From: Corythucha ciliata
Taxonomy: Eukaryota; Arthropoda; Insecta; Hemiptera; Tingidae
Assembly: GCA_038030265.1 (NCBI GenBank)
Contig: CM075942.1
Location: 66,158,926-66,222,925, forward strand
DNA: 64,000 bases
Direction of reading: 5' to 3'
Both the position numbers and the translations under genes were made by a program. The notes under the pieces are model-generated. The model did not search any database. It was given only the letters and a program-made list of their open reading frames with translations, and had not been told where the DNA came from. This document shows, one piece after another, positions 1 to 10,524 of this stretch; within the stretch, counting starts at the first letter, position 1, and every line of letters starts with the position of its first letter.

Positions 1-1420
1 CCTAGAATTTGCCGTTTTTCTCAATTTCAGTCACAAAGTTGCCCTCAGAACACGAGATGGCGGAATTAGAAATTCTTGAACACTTTATCCGAAATTTTTC
101 CCCTCAATTTTAGCCGCCAATTAGCGCTTTTTTTCACTTTTAGCTGCGTAGAAGCGTTTTTAGCCAGTGAATTCGCGAATTTTCTCAATTTTAGCCACGA
201 GTTGGCGTTTTCCTCAATTTTTAGCCGGGAATAGCACTTTTTCCCTATTTGAGCTGAATACTAGAGTTTTTATTTTATTTATGCCGGGCTAATTAGTGAA
301 TGTTTTCAATATTAGCTGCGTTTTTTTGTTGTTGTTTATTTATTTATTTATTTTTTATTTATTTTTTTATTTTTTATTTATTCACATTTCACTCCCACAT
401 TGGCATTTTTTTCCTTTAATTTTTGCTATGGATTAGCGTTTATTGTTTAGTTTTGGCCTCGAACTTTTAGTGATTTTCCCCAATTTTGGCCACGGGTTAG
501 CGCTTTTTCCCAATTTTAAACCACGAATTGTCGTTTTCCTCATTTTCAGCCACAGATTTCATTTTTAGTAGCGAATTAGCACTTTTTCTCAGTTTGAGTT
601 GAAAATTAGTGTTTTTCTTAATGCTGGCCGCCCTAATTAATATATTTTCTCAATTTTAGCCGTGTTGTTTTTTAGATTTTAGGCCCGCATATGCAATTTT
701 TTTTTCTACTTTCTGCTTTGGCTTAGCGCTGGTTCTCAGTTTGAGCCTCGAATCTTTCAGAAGCTATACGGATTTGCGTTTTCTCAATTTCAGCCGGGAA
801 TTGGTGATATTCTTCATTTTCGTATCCGCGAAATAGCGTTTTTCCTCAACTTTATCCGCGAATTAGTGATTTTTCTCCATATCAGCTGTTAAATAGCGTT
901 TTCTGATAGTTTTGCAGCGAATTAGCAAATCTTTTCGCCATTTCAGTTGTGAATTTGCCATTTTGGCCCAATTTTAATCCGAATTAGCGTTATTTTTGTC
1001 GATATCAGCCGCGATGTTTTTTTTTTACTTGTACAACCTTGAATTACAAGCGTGTATTCTCAATTGTAGCCGCGGGCTTGGCCCAAAAACAACACTTTTG
1101 TATTGATTTCTACATTTTATCCACGGAATAGCCCTCATACACTGTGAATCGACGACTTTTTTTCTCAATCTCTGTCTGGAATTTGCATCGTGAGACCACG
1201 AATCAGCGCTTTTTCGCAGTTATAGTCACGAATATTAGCGCATTTTCATAAGTTTTTGCCGCGTCAGCCAGTTCTAAATTGCCTATCAGTATATTAGTGC
1301 GCTTGTAAGGACCTAACGAAACCGGGGACGGTCTGTTTACTCTATTTTATTCATGAATTTCCCTTAAGAAGGCGCTAATTTCTGTATTTCAGCCACCAGA
1401 ATAGCACTCTCGGGGGCTCA
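1..1420. repeat. Minisatellite family A array (forward)
   Basis: The stretch consists of degenerate copies of a roughly 30-bp unit close to TTTTTCTCAATTTTAGCCGC followed by GAATTAGCG. Copies vary in length and sequence and are interspersed with T-rich runs. There is no credible gene. The same unit recurs in many other blocks of the window in both orientations. The array runs off the left edge and ends near a hAT-like terminus at about 1645, so it is probably the interior of one such element. Confidence 0.85.
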
Positions 1421-1569
1421 ATAGAATAGTCAGCCCACACTCTTTGCTGATATCACTTGTAACGTTGTATTCTCCAGGTCGGATATAGACTGAAATTCGT
1501 AGAAAGGAGCCAAATCGCTGTCCAACCTTTTCACGTGAATGAACCTAAAAATCCTCATTTTTCCTTATT

Positions 1570-1645
1570 TAAGCTGTTCGGGGGCCCCGCCTGTTAGGGG
1601 GCCCGGGGCGGTCCGCCCCTCGCCCCTTACCGCGGTACGCTACTG
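1570..1645. mobile_element. hAT-like element right terminus
   Basis: A G- and C-rich segment with the string GGGGCCC and ending CGGTACGCTACTG closes the minisatellite block on its left. The same terminus, with variation, occurs near 25775 and 34800 and ends with or close to CGGTACGCTA. On the other strand it reads CAGTAGCGTACC, which resembles the CAGTGGCG ends of the other elements in the window. The left end lies outside the window, so no target duplication can be checked. Confidence 0.5.
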
Positions 1646-1649
1646 GGTG

Positions 1650-1974
1650 GGGCTAACTCACTGAGAACTGAGAAGGAAGGGGTTTCACTCATAGTTCCGC
1701 GCTAATTTATGCTCGCATCGCTGTGTGCTTGGTGATCCTCTTTTGTTCGTGTTTCGGAATAGCGAGGTTGGAATGCCTGGAACTGTCGGTATAATTATGC
1801 TATTGAAAGAAAACGTGATATTTTTCGTTTTGGTTTTGAAAGACGAATGAACGTTAGGGGTATTTATGGTCAAAAGTTTAACCCGAATTTAATCCTCAGG
1901 GGGGGGGGGACATCAAAAAGAGACCCGCACCGGGCATCACTTGCCCTTGCTACGCCCCTGCCTTCAGGAGCCGC
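1650..1974. other. Non-coding, no gene seen
   Basis: This stretch contains a run of nine or more G around 1899 followed by sequence resembling the end of a hAT-like element (gcttgccc and gctacgcccctg around 1940-1960). Short open frames here overlap repeats and look like chance. I see no conserved protein or RNA. Confidence 0.5.
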
Positions 1975-2370
1975 GATTTGGCTTTTCTGCATTTTAACCG
2001 CGAATTATGTTTTTTTCCACACTTCAACGCTTCTTCTTAATTTTATCAGTGAATTAGCGGTTTGTCTCCTTTTTATACGCGAATTAGCGATTTTTCTCTA
2101 TTTTTGCCGTGAATTTGTGTTTTTCCTTATTTTAGCCGCTAATGAGAGATTTTCCCCAATTTTCACCGCGAATTACCGCTTTTTCCCCATTTTGTCACGG
2201 ATTAGCGATTTTGTTAGCTTTCTGCAGCCACGGAGCTATCTTCAGAAGCCGCGAATTGGCGTTTCCTCAACTTTAACCGCGGATCATCGTATTGTCCACA
2301 CGTCAGTGCTTCTTCTCACTTTGATCGGTTAATTAGCAATTTTTCCCGATTTTAGCGGCAAATTATAGTT
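1975..2370. repeat. Minisatellite family A array (forward)
   Basis: This is a second block of the roughly 30-bp unit with core tttagccgcgaattagcg. An open frame of 161 codons starting at 1847 runs through it, but its translation has a ten-residue periodicity that follows from a 30-bp unit. It is not evidence of a gene. Confidence 0.8.
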
Positions 2371-2603
2371 GAACCACATTCTAAAGGAACCTAAAAATCA
2401 TGCATTTCGCTTGACCTCTGAATAAAGTGGTTATTTGTACAAAGGCAATCTCATTCTCTTGACGAAAGAAACACTTCTTAGCAAACAATCTTAGCGGGGT
2501 ATTTCCTAACATCACGTCACAGAGTGAAACGAAAATACATTTCCGTTACTGCTAGGACAGCATTAGTGCGAAACTCGCGGGTAAAGTGGCGCTTTCCTCA
2601 CTC

Positions 2604-2885
2604 ACACTGAATACCATTTGCATAATATGAAATTCAGCCCCGGAGCCGTTCGTTTCCACTCGTCTTTTTTATTGTGATCAATACTGTTTTGAAAGGTTTA
2701 TTGACTCAAGGAAGATTCAAGGAACGTTCATAAATACAGGCCCTAGGTCCATATTTATGAATATTCCTTGAAGTTTCCTTGATTCAAGGAACCTTTCAAA
2801 ACAGTTTTGATCACAATAAAAAAGACGAGTGGAAACGAACGGCTCCCGGGCTGAATTTCATATTATGCAAATGGTATTCAGTGTC
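2604..2885. repeat. Large near-perfect palindrome / foldback element
   Basis: Two arms of about 140 bp are inverted around a centre at about 2744-2745 (CCTAGG). The left arm starts actgaataccatttgcat and the right arm ends with its complement. Mismatches are few, for example CCCCGGAGCC against CCCGGGAGCC. There is almost no loop, so a transcript would fold into one long hairpin. The next ~520 bp (2886-3404) holds only a hAT-like terminal fragment around 3075 with G-runs, and no gene. Confidence 0.85.
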
Positions 2886-3029
2886 AGTTCAAGAAGAGTC
2901 TATGAATTCGCCCCAACAATGTTTTTCCCCGTCGCATTCAACGCACCGTACTTTGTATAAACTCTAATTAGATCCTCTGTGTGCGGGATGCTGTGATGGA
3001 TATCATCAATTCCGATTGGGGGGGTAAGC

Positions 3030-3090
3030 TCTTTTCAGGGGGGGGGGAGTGCCTCCAACTTTCAGGGGGGGATAGACGCCACTGGCTGTG
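3030..3090. mobile_element. hAT-like terminal fragment
   Basis: G-runs are followed by gggggatagacgccactg, whose complement starts CAGTGGCGTCTATCC. This is the same type of end as other elements here. No partner terminus or duplication was found, so it is treated as a fragment. Confidence 0.45.
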
Positions 3091-3408
3091 GTAGGAGCTT
3101 TGCTATATGGTTGGGACTTTACTGTTGTTGGAGGTTATAACTGTAGTTAGAACTTTTTACAGTTGAAGCCTTGTTGGGTATATGTGAATGGGCGCCATTG
3201 AGTTCCATCCCTGGGTCCTAATATTCTCTTGAAGGGCCTATTTAAAGCTCAAATTACATCGTAGAGGCGTGGCAGCCTCCTTTGTCAGTTTTCTTGCCAC
3301 GTTGGGGACCTTGAGATGTGTCGATAAAACAGTTTGTCAAGTTTTCATAATAGGGCAACTATCAACATCACACAAAAGTCAATTGTGTAACTGCCAAAAG
3401 TGTCCAAG

Positions 3409-3909
3409 TGTAAAGCCCGACCAGGCCTCGGTTTAGGGAGCCTCCGGGAAGTGTGTTCAGGGATAAGGATTAACGAAGGCGGCCGTAGCGGCACGACAAC
3501 GGTCAAGCTTATCACGTATATTAGCTAGTGTCTACAACTTAGCCTAGACTCACCTTCGTCGGACCTGGCGGGTTTGCGGTAGCGTAGACGAGCGGAGCAC
3601 GCGGGCAGTTCGCAAAGTTACGGTTCCCCCCCAAAGATTCGACGTACGCTCTCGGCTGGCACTCCAAGACCCTTCTTCTTAATTAGAGAATTCCCCGGGT
3701 TTTATATTAAATCCCAGGGCCATATTTGTGAAAACCCTAGGTGTTGTGGATAACCAGCAGTTTCCCCAAGGATATGTTGACGCTTTCGGGCTATTCCCTC
3801 CCGCTCGTCCCTGAGCTCGCCGGGTTCATTCACCGAGCGGTGAATAATTTCCCGGACCGAGCTCCTTTTTCTCCGTCGCTTAACATAACGCCCTTTTTAG
3901 GGCGTTACA
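3409..3909 (-). repeat. Gypsy-1 3' LTR (501 bp)
   Basis: On the minus strand this runs from TGTAACGCCC at 3909 to GGGCTTTACA at 3409. Positions 3728-3909 match 9928-10111 at the other end of the element with no difference seen. The inner part down to 3548 is only loosely similar, sharing a TATA-like site and the string AAGGTGAGTC. The last ~140 bp (3409-3547) has no counterpart at the 5' end. Confidence 0.85.
3699..3712 (-). promoter_or_regulatory. TATA-like element in Gypsy-1 3' LTR
   Basis: The minus strand reads TTTAATATAAAACCC about 200 bp from the LTR start. The equivalent position in the other LTR (about 9899-9910) reads TTAGTATAAAAACCC. A TATA box at matching distance in both copies suggests the retrotransposon promoter and marks the U3/R border just downstream. 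Confidence 0.6.
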
Positions 3910-3963
3910 TCACCCCCACCTCCACGGCGCTGCGTCCCGCCAGCGCAAAAAAAACGGCCTGCT

Positions 3964-6441
3964 CCACCTTGTGTGCCCGGCTTGGCACCTCTCCTCCGAC
4001 CGGAACCCTCACCCGCCACTCACGGCGTTCTCTGGTGGGGTCCACTTTCAGGCACGCACAAAGGGCAAGGTCCAGCTTCTCGACGGCCTACACAAGGGGA
4101 CGGCCTCACAAAAGGTGCTTCTCCACCGACCAACGATAGGGGAGGGGTGTAAACACTCGCCAGGACGAGCAAGGAGGCCGATTCCCTCCTTGAAGAGAAC
4201 GGCCCTCGACGCCGCCCCTCCCCTGAGAACCCTGCTATGTCCCACAACACCTCGAAATTTGGATTTCAATCTACCCCCCAATTTTCAATTTGGCCATTGC
4301 CGACTGCTTTCCCCCCAAAATTTGCGACCAATGTGACAGCCCGTTGCCCGCTACGCCCCACGCACCGCAAATCACCCAGCCGTCAGAAGTAGAGCCTGTA
4401 CAAAACAAAACGAATACTGACAATAATTCAAACCACATTGTGAACAAGACAAAGACTGTACAAAACGAATAGGCGATAACAAATGCATTATCGGACATCC
4501 AGCTGGGACCACCACTCGATCCATCCCCCGCACCGAAGGGCTTGAAGACCTCCCGAGCACCTGCGTCGCGCCCCTTGCTCCTGCGCGTGGGCCGACGGAC
4601 CACTGCCCCCCCATCACACGGAGACCATTTTCCAAATGCCCAGAACCACCATGGTCCTCCTTCGACGCCCGCCGTCCAAACAAGAAGAGCCGTACCCCGC
4701 GTGACAACAGGCCAACGCCGCTCTCTGATGTATCCAGGACCCAGACCAGCGACCCCGCCTGATTTCTACCCTAGAAGAGAGGAAAAAAAAAAACCACTTC
4801 CTTCCGCAAGGCATTAGAACTCGTAACCCATTAACGAAAAACAAGAATAACAAGAGCAATAACAAAATAAAACGTAATAACTACAAGACCTTAAGGAACC
4901 CAAATATAGTAAACTAACCGCTCGACCACTAATAAAAAAAACACCATGCTGCCACCAGACGGCCCCGAGCCGCCATCACAAAACCCCATCCTAATACGAT
5001 AACAATTAACTACCCAACAAACCACCCCCAAATTCTTACTCTAACCCGGCTAGTTCGCGGTAATTTAACCGAGGGACCCGACGACGGCCCACCAAAGGCA
5101 CCTCCACCGGCCCCACCGGAGCGACCTCACCCCCAGGAGCTGAAGCCCCCGCAGGCTCTGCCGAACCCCCGGCCCCTATTACCGAAGCGTCCCCTACTCA
5201 ACCGACCACCTTGTGTGCCCGGCTTGGCACCTCTCCTCCGACCGGAACCCTCACCCGCCACTCACGGCGTTCTCTGGTGGGGTCCACTTTCAGGCACGCA
5301 CAAAGGGCAAGGTCCAGCTTCTCGACGGCCTACACAAGGGGACGGCCTCACAAAAGGTGCTTCTCCACCGACCAACGATAGGGGAGGGGTGTAAACACTC
5401 GCCAGGACGAGCAAGGAGGCCGATTCCCTCCTTGAAGAGAACGGCCCTCGACGCCGCCCCTCCCCTGAGAACCCTGCTATGTCCCACAACACCTCGAAAT
5501 TTGGATTTCAATCTACCCCCCAATTTTCAATTTGGCCATTGCCGACTGCTTTCCCCCCAAAATTTGCGACCAATGTGACAGCCCGTTGCCCGCTACGCCC
5601 CACGCACCGCAAATCACCCAGCCGTCAGAAGTAGAGCCTGTACAAAACAAAACGAATACTGACAATAATTCAAACCACATTGTGAACAAGACAAAGACTG
5701 TACAAAACGAATAGGCGATAACAAATGCATTATCGGACATCCAGCTGGGACCACCACTCGATCCATCCCCCGCACCGAAGGGCTTGAAGACCTCCCGAGC
5801 ACCTGCGTCGCGCCCCTTGCTCCTGCGCGTGGGCCGACGGACCACTGCCCCCCCATCACACGGAGACCATTTTCCAAATGCCCAGAACCACCATGGTCCT
5901 CCTTCGACGCCCGCCGTCCAAACAAGAAGAGCCGTACCCCGCGTGACAACAGGCCAACGCCGCTCTCTGATGTATCCAGGACCCAGACCAGCGACCCCGC
6001 CTGATTTCTACCCTAGAAGAGAGGAAAAAAAAAAACCACTTCCTTCCGCAAGGCATTAGAACTCGTAACCCATTAACGAAAAACAAGAATAACAAGAGCA
6101 ATAACAAAATAAAACGTAATAACTACAAGACCTTAAGGAACCCAAATATAGTAAACTAACCGCTCGACCACTAATAAAAAAAACACCATGCTGCCACCAG
6201 ACGGCCCCGAGCCGCCATCACAAAACCCCATCCTAATACGATAACAATTAACTACCCAACAAACCACCCCCAAATTCTTACTCTAACCCGGCTAGTTCGC
6301 GGTAATTTAACCGAGGGACCCGACGACGGCCCACCAAAGGCACCTCCACCGGCCCCACCGGAGCGACCTCACCCCCAGGAGCTGAAGCCCCCGCAGGCTC
6401 TGCCGAACCCCCGGCCCCTATTACCGAAGCGTCCCCTACTC
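3964..6441. repeat. Tandem duplication, two 1.24-kb units
   Basis: Positions 3964-5199 and 5206-6441 match at an offset of 1242 bp with no difference noticed; every open frame in unit 1 recurs unchanged in unit 2. Each unit holds the last ~55 codons of pol and the untranslated region between pol and the LTR. The junction lies at a shared ACC (5206-5210). Units this alike mean either a very recent duplication or an assembly artefact. Small ORFs inside show no recognisable env or other domain. Confidence 0.9.
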
Positions 6442-9400
6442 CAACCGACCCTGACTCCCGTCCAAAAACGACCCGCCGGTCCCTCCCAAGAAAAGGCTTC
6501 AGCCGATTCACATGCACCACTCTATCCTTTCGACCAACCCGAACTACCACAGTGAGCCTAGCAATGACCCGCACCACCCGATAAGGTCCACGCCAGGGCC
6601 GTGTCAATTTCTTCGCACACCCCTTCTTCACAGCCGGCGAGTGCAACATCACTAACTGGCCCTTGTGAAAACCTTCGGACTTAGTTCTCGCTTTAAACCG
6701 CTCTGCCCGCTTACCTACGGCCCTTTGGTTGTCCACCCGCGCCAGGGCCTGTACCACTCGTAGCCGGTCCCGGAGAAGTTCCACGTACACATCCAGGGGC
6801 TCTCCCTCAGGCCCTAACGCCAAATCCCCGTCCAAAGGCGTAACCATCCGCTTCCCGAAACACAACTCAAACGGCGAAAACCCGGTACTCTCGTTATTCT
6901 GCGAGTTAATGGCCATGGCCGCGAAAGGTACAAACTTGTCCCAATCCGACTGTTGGGCTTTCACATAATGACTCACCATGGTGGCGAGCGTTCGATGGAC
7001 CTGCTCCAGCCGACCATTCGACTGTGGATGGTATGCCGTCGTATGAACTTTCCGAATTTTCAAGAGTTCACACAAATTTCGAAAGACCTCCGACATGAAC
7101 GAATCCCCTTGGTCCGTAAGAATTTGGACTGGAAGGCCATATGAAATCACAAAACCGTTCAGGAAACCCTCAGCAATGGTCTCAGCCTGCTGGTCAGGAA
7201 TCGGGACGAACACCACTAACCTCGAAAATTGGTCCATGAGGGACAAAACAAAGCGGTTACCACGTGCCGTCACCACAAACGGGCCAACCACGTCCAGCGA
7301 AACTTGCTCAAAGGTCGTGGCGGGTTCTCTAAATTCCCCCAGGGGCGCAACCCCCCTTCCATAGTCCTTCTTCTGCGCACACGACACGCAGGACTTCACG
7401 TAATCCGCCACCTCCAGACGCAAAGCGGGCCACCAGTACTTCGCCTTGAGTCTCTGCCACGTCTTCTTTTCCCCCGAATGCTCCGCGAAGGGCGCGTCAT
7501 GCGCTAAGTAGAGCGCCAAAGACCGTAATGACCGTGGCAAAACTACCCGTAGGGCGTCATTCACCCGTCTACATAAAACCCCCGCCTTACTCTTCTCGAA
7601 CAGTCTCTTTTTTTCCCACACGGCACACTCGCTGTCCTCCGCCTGCCGCGTCACCACTAGGTCTCTTGTTAAGGCGACGGGCTCATCAGTCACCACCATC
7701 ACCTTTCGACTCAACGCGTCAGCCACCTTGTTCGCCTTGCCGGGAGTGTACTCTATTTTATAATCGTATTCCTCTAACACCATGGCCCACCGCATCAGTC
7801 GTGAGTTTGTGTCCTTGTGCCCCGCCAGCCAGCGAAGCGCTGAGTGATCGGAACGAATCGTAAAATGGCGACCAAACAAATAGCACCGAAAAAACTTGAC
7901 GCCGAACACGACGGCCAGCAACTCCAACTCCGTCGCCGTGTAACGCGTCTCAGGGTCATTCAATTGCCGTGACGCATACCCTATGGGGTGTTCCCCATCG
8001 TCAAATGCCTGCGAAAGCACCACCCCCAGCCCCTTGAGCGAAGCGTCAGTCGTTAAAACGAATTCTCGCCCAAAGTCCGGGTATCTCAACACAGGCTCCG
8101 ACACCAAAGCCCCTTTTAACCTATCAAACGCTCCCTGACATGCCTCCGACCACACAAAGGGACAATTTTTCTTCGTAAGGGCCGTGAGCGGCGCTGATAT
8201 TGCCGCGAAATTGTCCACAAAACGCCTATAAAACGAGCAGAGCCCCACAAAAGACCGCACTTCCGGCAAGGTACTCGGTGGTGGAAAACCACGAATCGCC
8301 TCCAAATGTGTCTGTAGGGGCCGAATCCCCTCTGCACTGACCTTGTGCCCCAAAAACTCTACCTCCCGGGCCGCAAACGTACACTTCGCCAATTGTAGTG
8401 TCAATCCTGCCTTTCTTACCACCTCAAACATGTCACTGAGGGCTTTCAAGTGGTCTGCCATTGTAGGCGAAAACAATATAATATCGTCCAGATAGGCCAA
8501 CGCCCTACCTGGCCCCATCTGATCGATAAGCGCCCCCGCCAGCCGTTGAAACGTCGCTGGAGCTCCCTGGAGCCCGTACGGTAAACGCGTCGCACAAAAT
8601 TGCCCGAAGGGCGTCGAAAAAGCCGTTTTCTCTTGACTCGACTCCTCCACTTCGACCTGGTGGTACCCCGAATTCAAGTCAAGGCTCGTAAAAACCTGGG
8701 CTGACGATAGACTATCGAGCACCTCGTCAATCCGCGGCATTGGCCAGAACTGAGGCCTGGTCACCGCGTTCAACCCTCGAAAATCGATCACCATCCGCAG
8801 CTTACTAAAGCCTTCAGGAGATTTTTTTGCCACCAACATCGCCGGCGAGCACCAAGGAGAAGTGGAGGGCCGTATCACCCCTAGCTCTAAACTTTCCTTC
8901 ACAATCGCCTCCATGGCCTCCCGATGTGCTACCGGAACGCGGTACGGCCTCTTCCGCACAGGGACCGCATCCCCGGTGTCAATGGAATGCTTAATTACCC
9001 CCGTACAACCTAACCTCTCACCTCCTCCCTTGTAGGAGAAAATATCCTCAAACTGCCCCAGCAGGTCAAACAGGGCGGACTTATCGGGTTCAGTGACGTG
9101 ACCTATCAATTTTTCCAGCAACCCCCTAAACACCTGATGCCTTTCCGCCTCCTCTGTCTCCACCCGAGCGACCACGGCGTCATTCTCCCCCGTCTCCACC
9201 GACATGGCGACCAAGGCCCCCACTGCCTGGTCCCGACAAATCGTAAGGGGGGCACGGCTATAGTTAAACACCGAGGCAATCGTACGGCCACCCTCGACCG
9301 CCACGATAGCCCTCGCCACAAGCGCCCCTTCCAACCCACGCGGTAGCAACAAAAATTCACCTCTTTCATCGCCCCCGGCCCTCTCTTTGGTGCACCCTCG

Positions 9401-9748
9401 CACCAACAGAGGTAACATGGCCAAACTAAAGGGCGGAACCACTACCGACTCTTCTACTACCGCGCGAAGGGCTCTACCCACGTCCTGGTCACGGTAGACC
9501 ACTAGACCAGCCGCGCACCCCCCACTCCCAATTTTTCCCCGAGACTTAAACCGAACACCGAGGTCCTCTACGTCTAAAACTGCTCGACATTTCACCAGGG
9601 TGTCCATCCCCAACAAACAAATATAATTTCCAGGTAGGTCACATACTAATGTACCGCCGTATGGGTCTGGGTTCAGGGAGTCGACAAAGAGTAACAAAGA
9701 GGTACCTTTACCCCGTGATGTACATTTATTATTTACAGTCTGACTCAC
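6278..9748 (-). CDS. Gypsy-1 pol polyprotein (protease remnant-RT-RNase H-integrase)
   Basis: The frame codes for up to 1156 residues without a stop. The N-terminal part keeps only the C-terminal retropepsin motif (LLGMDTL); the catalytic DTG/DSG is missing. Reverse transcriptase follows with its YLDD box near residue 420, then RNase H (TTDASLKG), an HHCC integrase zinc finger near residues 745-800, and a DDE core with TDQGDSF and HPQSNGRLEQ. A GPY/F-type motif (WRGPYRVV) and a basic tail close it. The order PR-RT-RH-IN is that of Ty3/gypsy. The listed start is a GTG, and the frame stays open further upstream into the LTR-like leader, so the true start is unclear. With gag absent, the element is not self-sufficient. 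Confidence 0.92.
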   Translation of the reverse strand: MSQTVNNKCTSRGKGTSLLLFVDSLNPDPYGGTLVCDLPGNYICLLGMDTLVKCRAVLDVEDLGVRFKSRGKIGSGGCAAGLVVYRDQDVGRALRAVVEESVVVPPFSLAMLPLLVRGCTKERAGGDERGEFLLLPRGLEGALVARAIVAVEGGRTIASVFNYSRAPLTICRDQAVGALVAMSVETGENDAVVARVETEEAERHQVFRGLLEKLIGHVTEPDKSALFDLLGQFEDIFSYKGGGERLGCTGVIKHSIDTGDAVPVRKRPYRVPVAHREAMEAIVKESLELGVIRPSTSPWCSPAMLVAKKSPEGFSKLRMVIDFRGLNAVTRPQFWPMPRIDEVLDSLSSAQVFTSLDLNSGYHQVEVEESSQEKTAFSTPFGQFCATRLPYGLQGAPATFQRLAGALIDQMGPGRALAYLDDIILFSPTMADHLKALSDMFEVVRKAGLTLQLAKCTFAAREVEFLGHKVSAEGIRPLQTHLEAIRGFPPPSTLPEVRSFVGLCSFYRRFVDNFAAISAPLTALTKKNCPFVWSEACQGAFDRLKGALVSEPVLRYPDFGREFVLTTDASLKGLGVVLSQAFDDGEHPIGYASRQLNDPETRYTATELELLAVVFGVKFFRCYLFGRHFTIRSDHSALRWLAGHKDTNSRLMRWAMVLEEYDYKIEYTPGKANKVADALSRKVMVVTDEPVALTRDLVVTRQAEDSECAVWEKKRLFEKSKAGVLCRRVNDALRVVLPRSLRSLALYLAHDAPFAEHSGEKKTWQRLKAKYWWPALRLEVADYVKSCVSCAQKKDYGRGVAPLGEFREPATTFEQVSLDVVGPFVVTARGNRFVLSLMDQFSRLVVFVPIPDQQAETIAEGFLNGFVISYGLPVQILTDQGDSFMSEVFRNLCELLKIRKVHTTAYHPQSNGRLEQVHRTLATMVSHYVKAQQSDWDKFVPFAAMAINSQNNESTGFSPFELCFGKRMVTPLDGDLALGPEGEPLDVYVELLRDRLRVVQALARVDNQRAVGKRAERFKARTKSEGFHKGQLVMLHSPAVKKGCAKKLTRPWRGPYRVVRVIARLTVVVRVGRKDRVVHVNRLKPFLGRDRRVVFGRESGSVGVGDASVIGAGGSAEPAGASAPGGEVAPVGPVEVPLVGRRRVPRLNYRELAGLE

Positions 9749-10111
9749 CTTTCCCCAGCCCCGACGGCCTGCGGTAGCGTGTACACGAGCTGGCGCGAGG
9801 GCTGGTCGCGAGGCTTCGGCCCCCCCTGCACGGATGTGCGTCCCTGACTCTAAGCTGTCCCCCGACTCTAGCAGTTCACTCGACTCCGTCCCCCCTGGGT
9901 TTTTATACTAAACCCCCGAGGACATATTTGTGAAAACCCTAGGTGTTGTGGATAACCAGCAGTTTCCCCAAGGATATGTTGACGCTTTCGGGCTATTCCC
10001 TCCCGCTCGTCCCTGAGCTCGCCGGGTTCATTCACCGAGCGGTGAATAATTTCCCGGACCGAGCTCCTTTTTCTCCGTCGCTTAACATAACGCCCTTTTT
10101 AGGGCGTTACA
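9745..10111 (-). repeat. Gypsy-1 5' LTR, incomplete
   Basis: Positions 9928-10111 match the 3' LTR with no difference seen, and a TATA-like site lies at about 9901. From 9927 down to 9745 similarity to the 3' LTR is weak but recognisable (shared GCGGTAGCGT and GACTCACCTT). Beyond 9745 the sequence passes straight into pol. The last third of the LTR, the primer-binding site, gag and the protease N-terminus are therefore lost. LTRs of one insertion should start identical, so this asymmetry is abnormal. Confidence 0.75.
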
Positions 10112-10308
10112 CAAGGTAGAAACTCGAATACTGAGTGCAGCCGAATGCTGATAGTCTCATGGGGCGTCTGTATCGTCAGCGTATAATTTTTGCATGCGTT
10201 TGAAACAAAAATCGTCGAGCTTCCGGGTCATTGGTCTGAAAAAACGCACGCCTTTACCGAGATGTATACATTTTACCTTTGGGCCGTCCTGTTATTTTCA
10301 CGATTTAA

Positions 10309-10441
10309 GCCCGCCGCAGATTGAGCCCACGCTTGGGTCACCCAAGCTCAGAAAACAGTTAAAAGACTATCCATTTTCAACTGTTTTTTTTTTTTTTTTA
10401 AACTTGGGTGACCCACGCGTGGGGCTCAATTTGCGGCGGGC
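10309..10441. mobile_element. MITE upstream of FOXJ1
   Basis: Inverted repeats of about 40 bp flank a short T-rich centre. The left arm starts GCCCGCCGCAGATTGAGCCC and the right arm is its complement with a few changes. TTTAA or TTTTAA flanks both sides, hinting at a TTAA-type target, but the exact ends are not symmetrical. It lies about 85 bp before the FOXJ1 start codon. Longer poly-T inside the loop and the compact size fit a non-autonomous DNA element. Confidence 0.75.
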
Positions 10442-10524
10442 CTTTTAAGCCCTTGAAAATATGACTTTCGTTTGTATATCATGCGTCCGAGACTTTCAAA
10501 AACAGACTTTCAATTTCAACAGTT

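Larger units (their letters stand above)
3405..10115 (-). mobile_element. Ty3/gypsy LTR retrotransposon (Gypsy-1)
   Basis: The element is flanked by a 4-bp duplication, CAAG, at 3405-3408 and 10112-10115. Read on the minus strand it begins TGTAACGCCC at 10111 and ends GGGCTTTACA at 3409, so the LTR termini are short inverted repeats with TG...CA ends. It carries one long pol ORF. No gag, no primer-binding site and no N-terminal half of the protease are present. The right-hand (5') LTR is incomplete and its inner half has diverged from the left-hand LTR. A 1.24-kb segment including the end of pol is tandemly duplicated. It is best read as a rearranged insertion that could move only with help. 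Confidence 0.9.

Noticed and set aside
1847..2332. 161-codon plus-strand frame
   Set aside because: It runs through family A minisatellite, and its ten-residue periodicity reflects the 30-bp unit.
4372..4707. Minus ORFs between Gypsy-1 pol and the 3' LTR as a possible env
   Set aside because: No signal peptide plus transmembrane arrangement, no Cys pattern, and overlapping frames in GC-rich DNA on both strands. Nothing supports an envelope protein.
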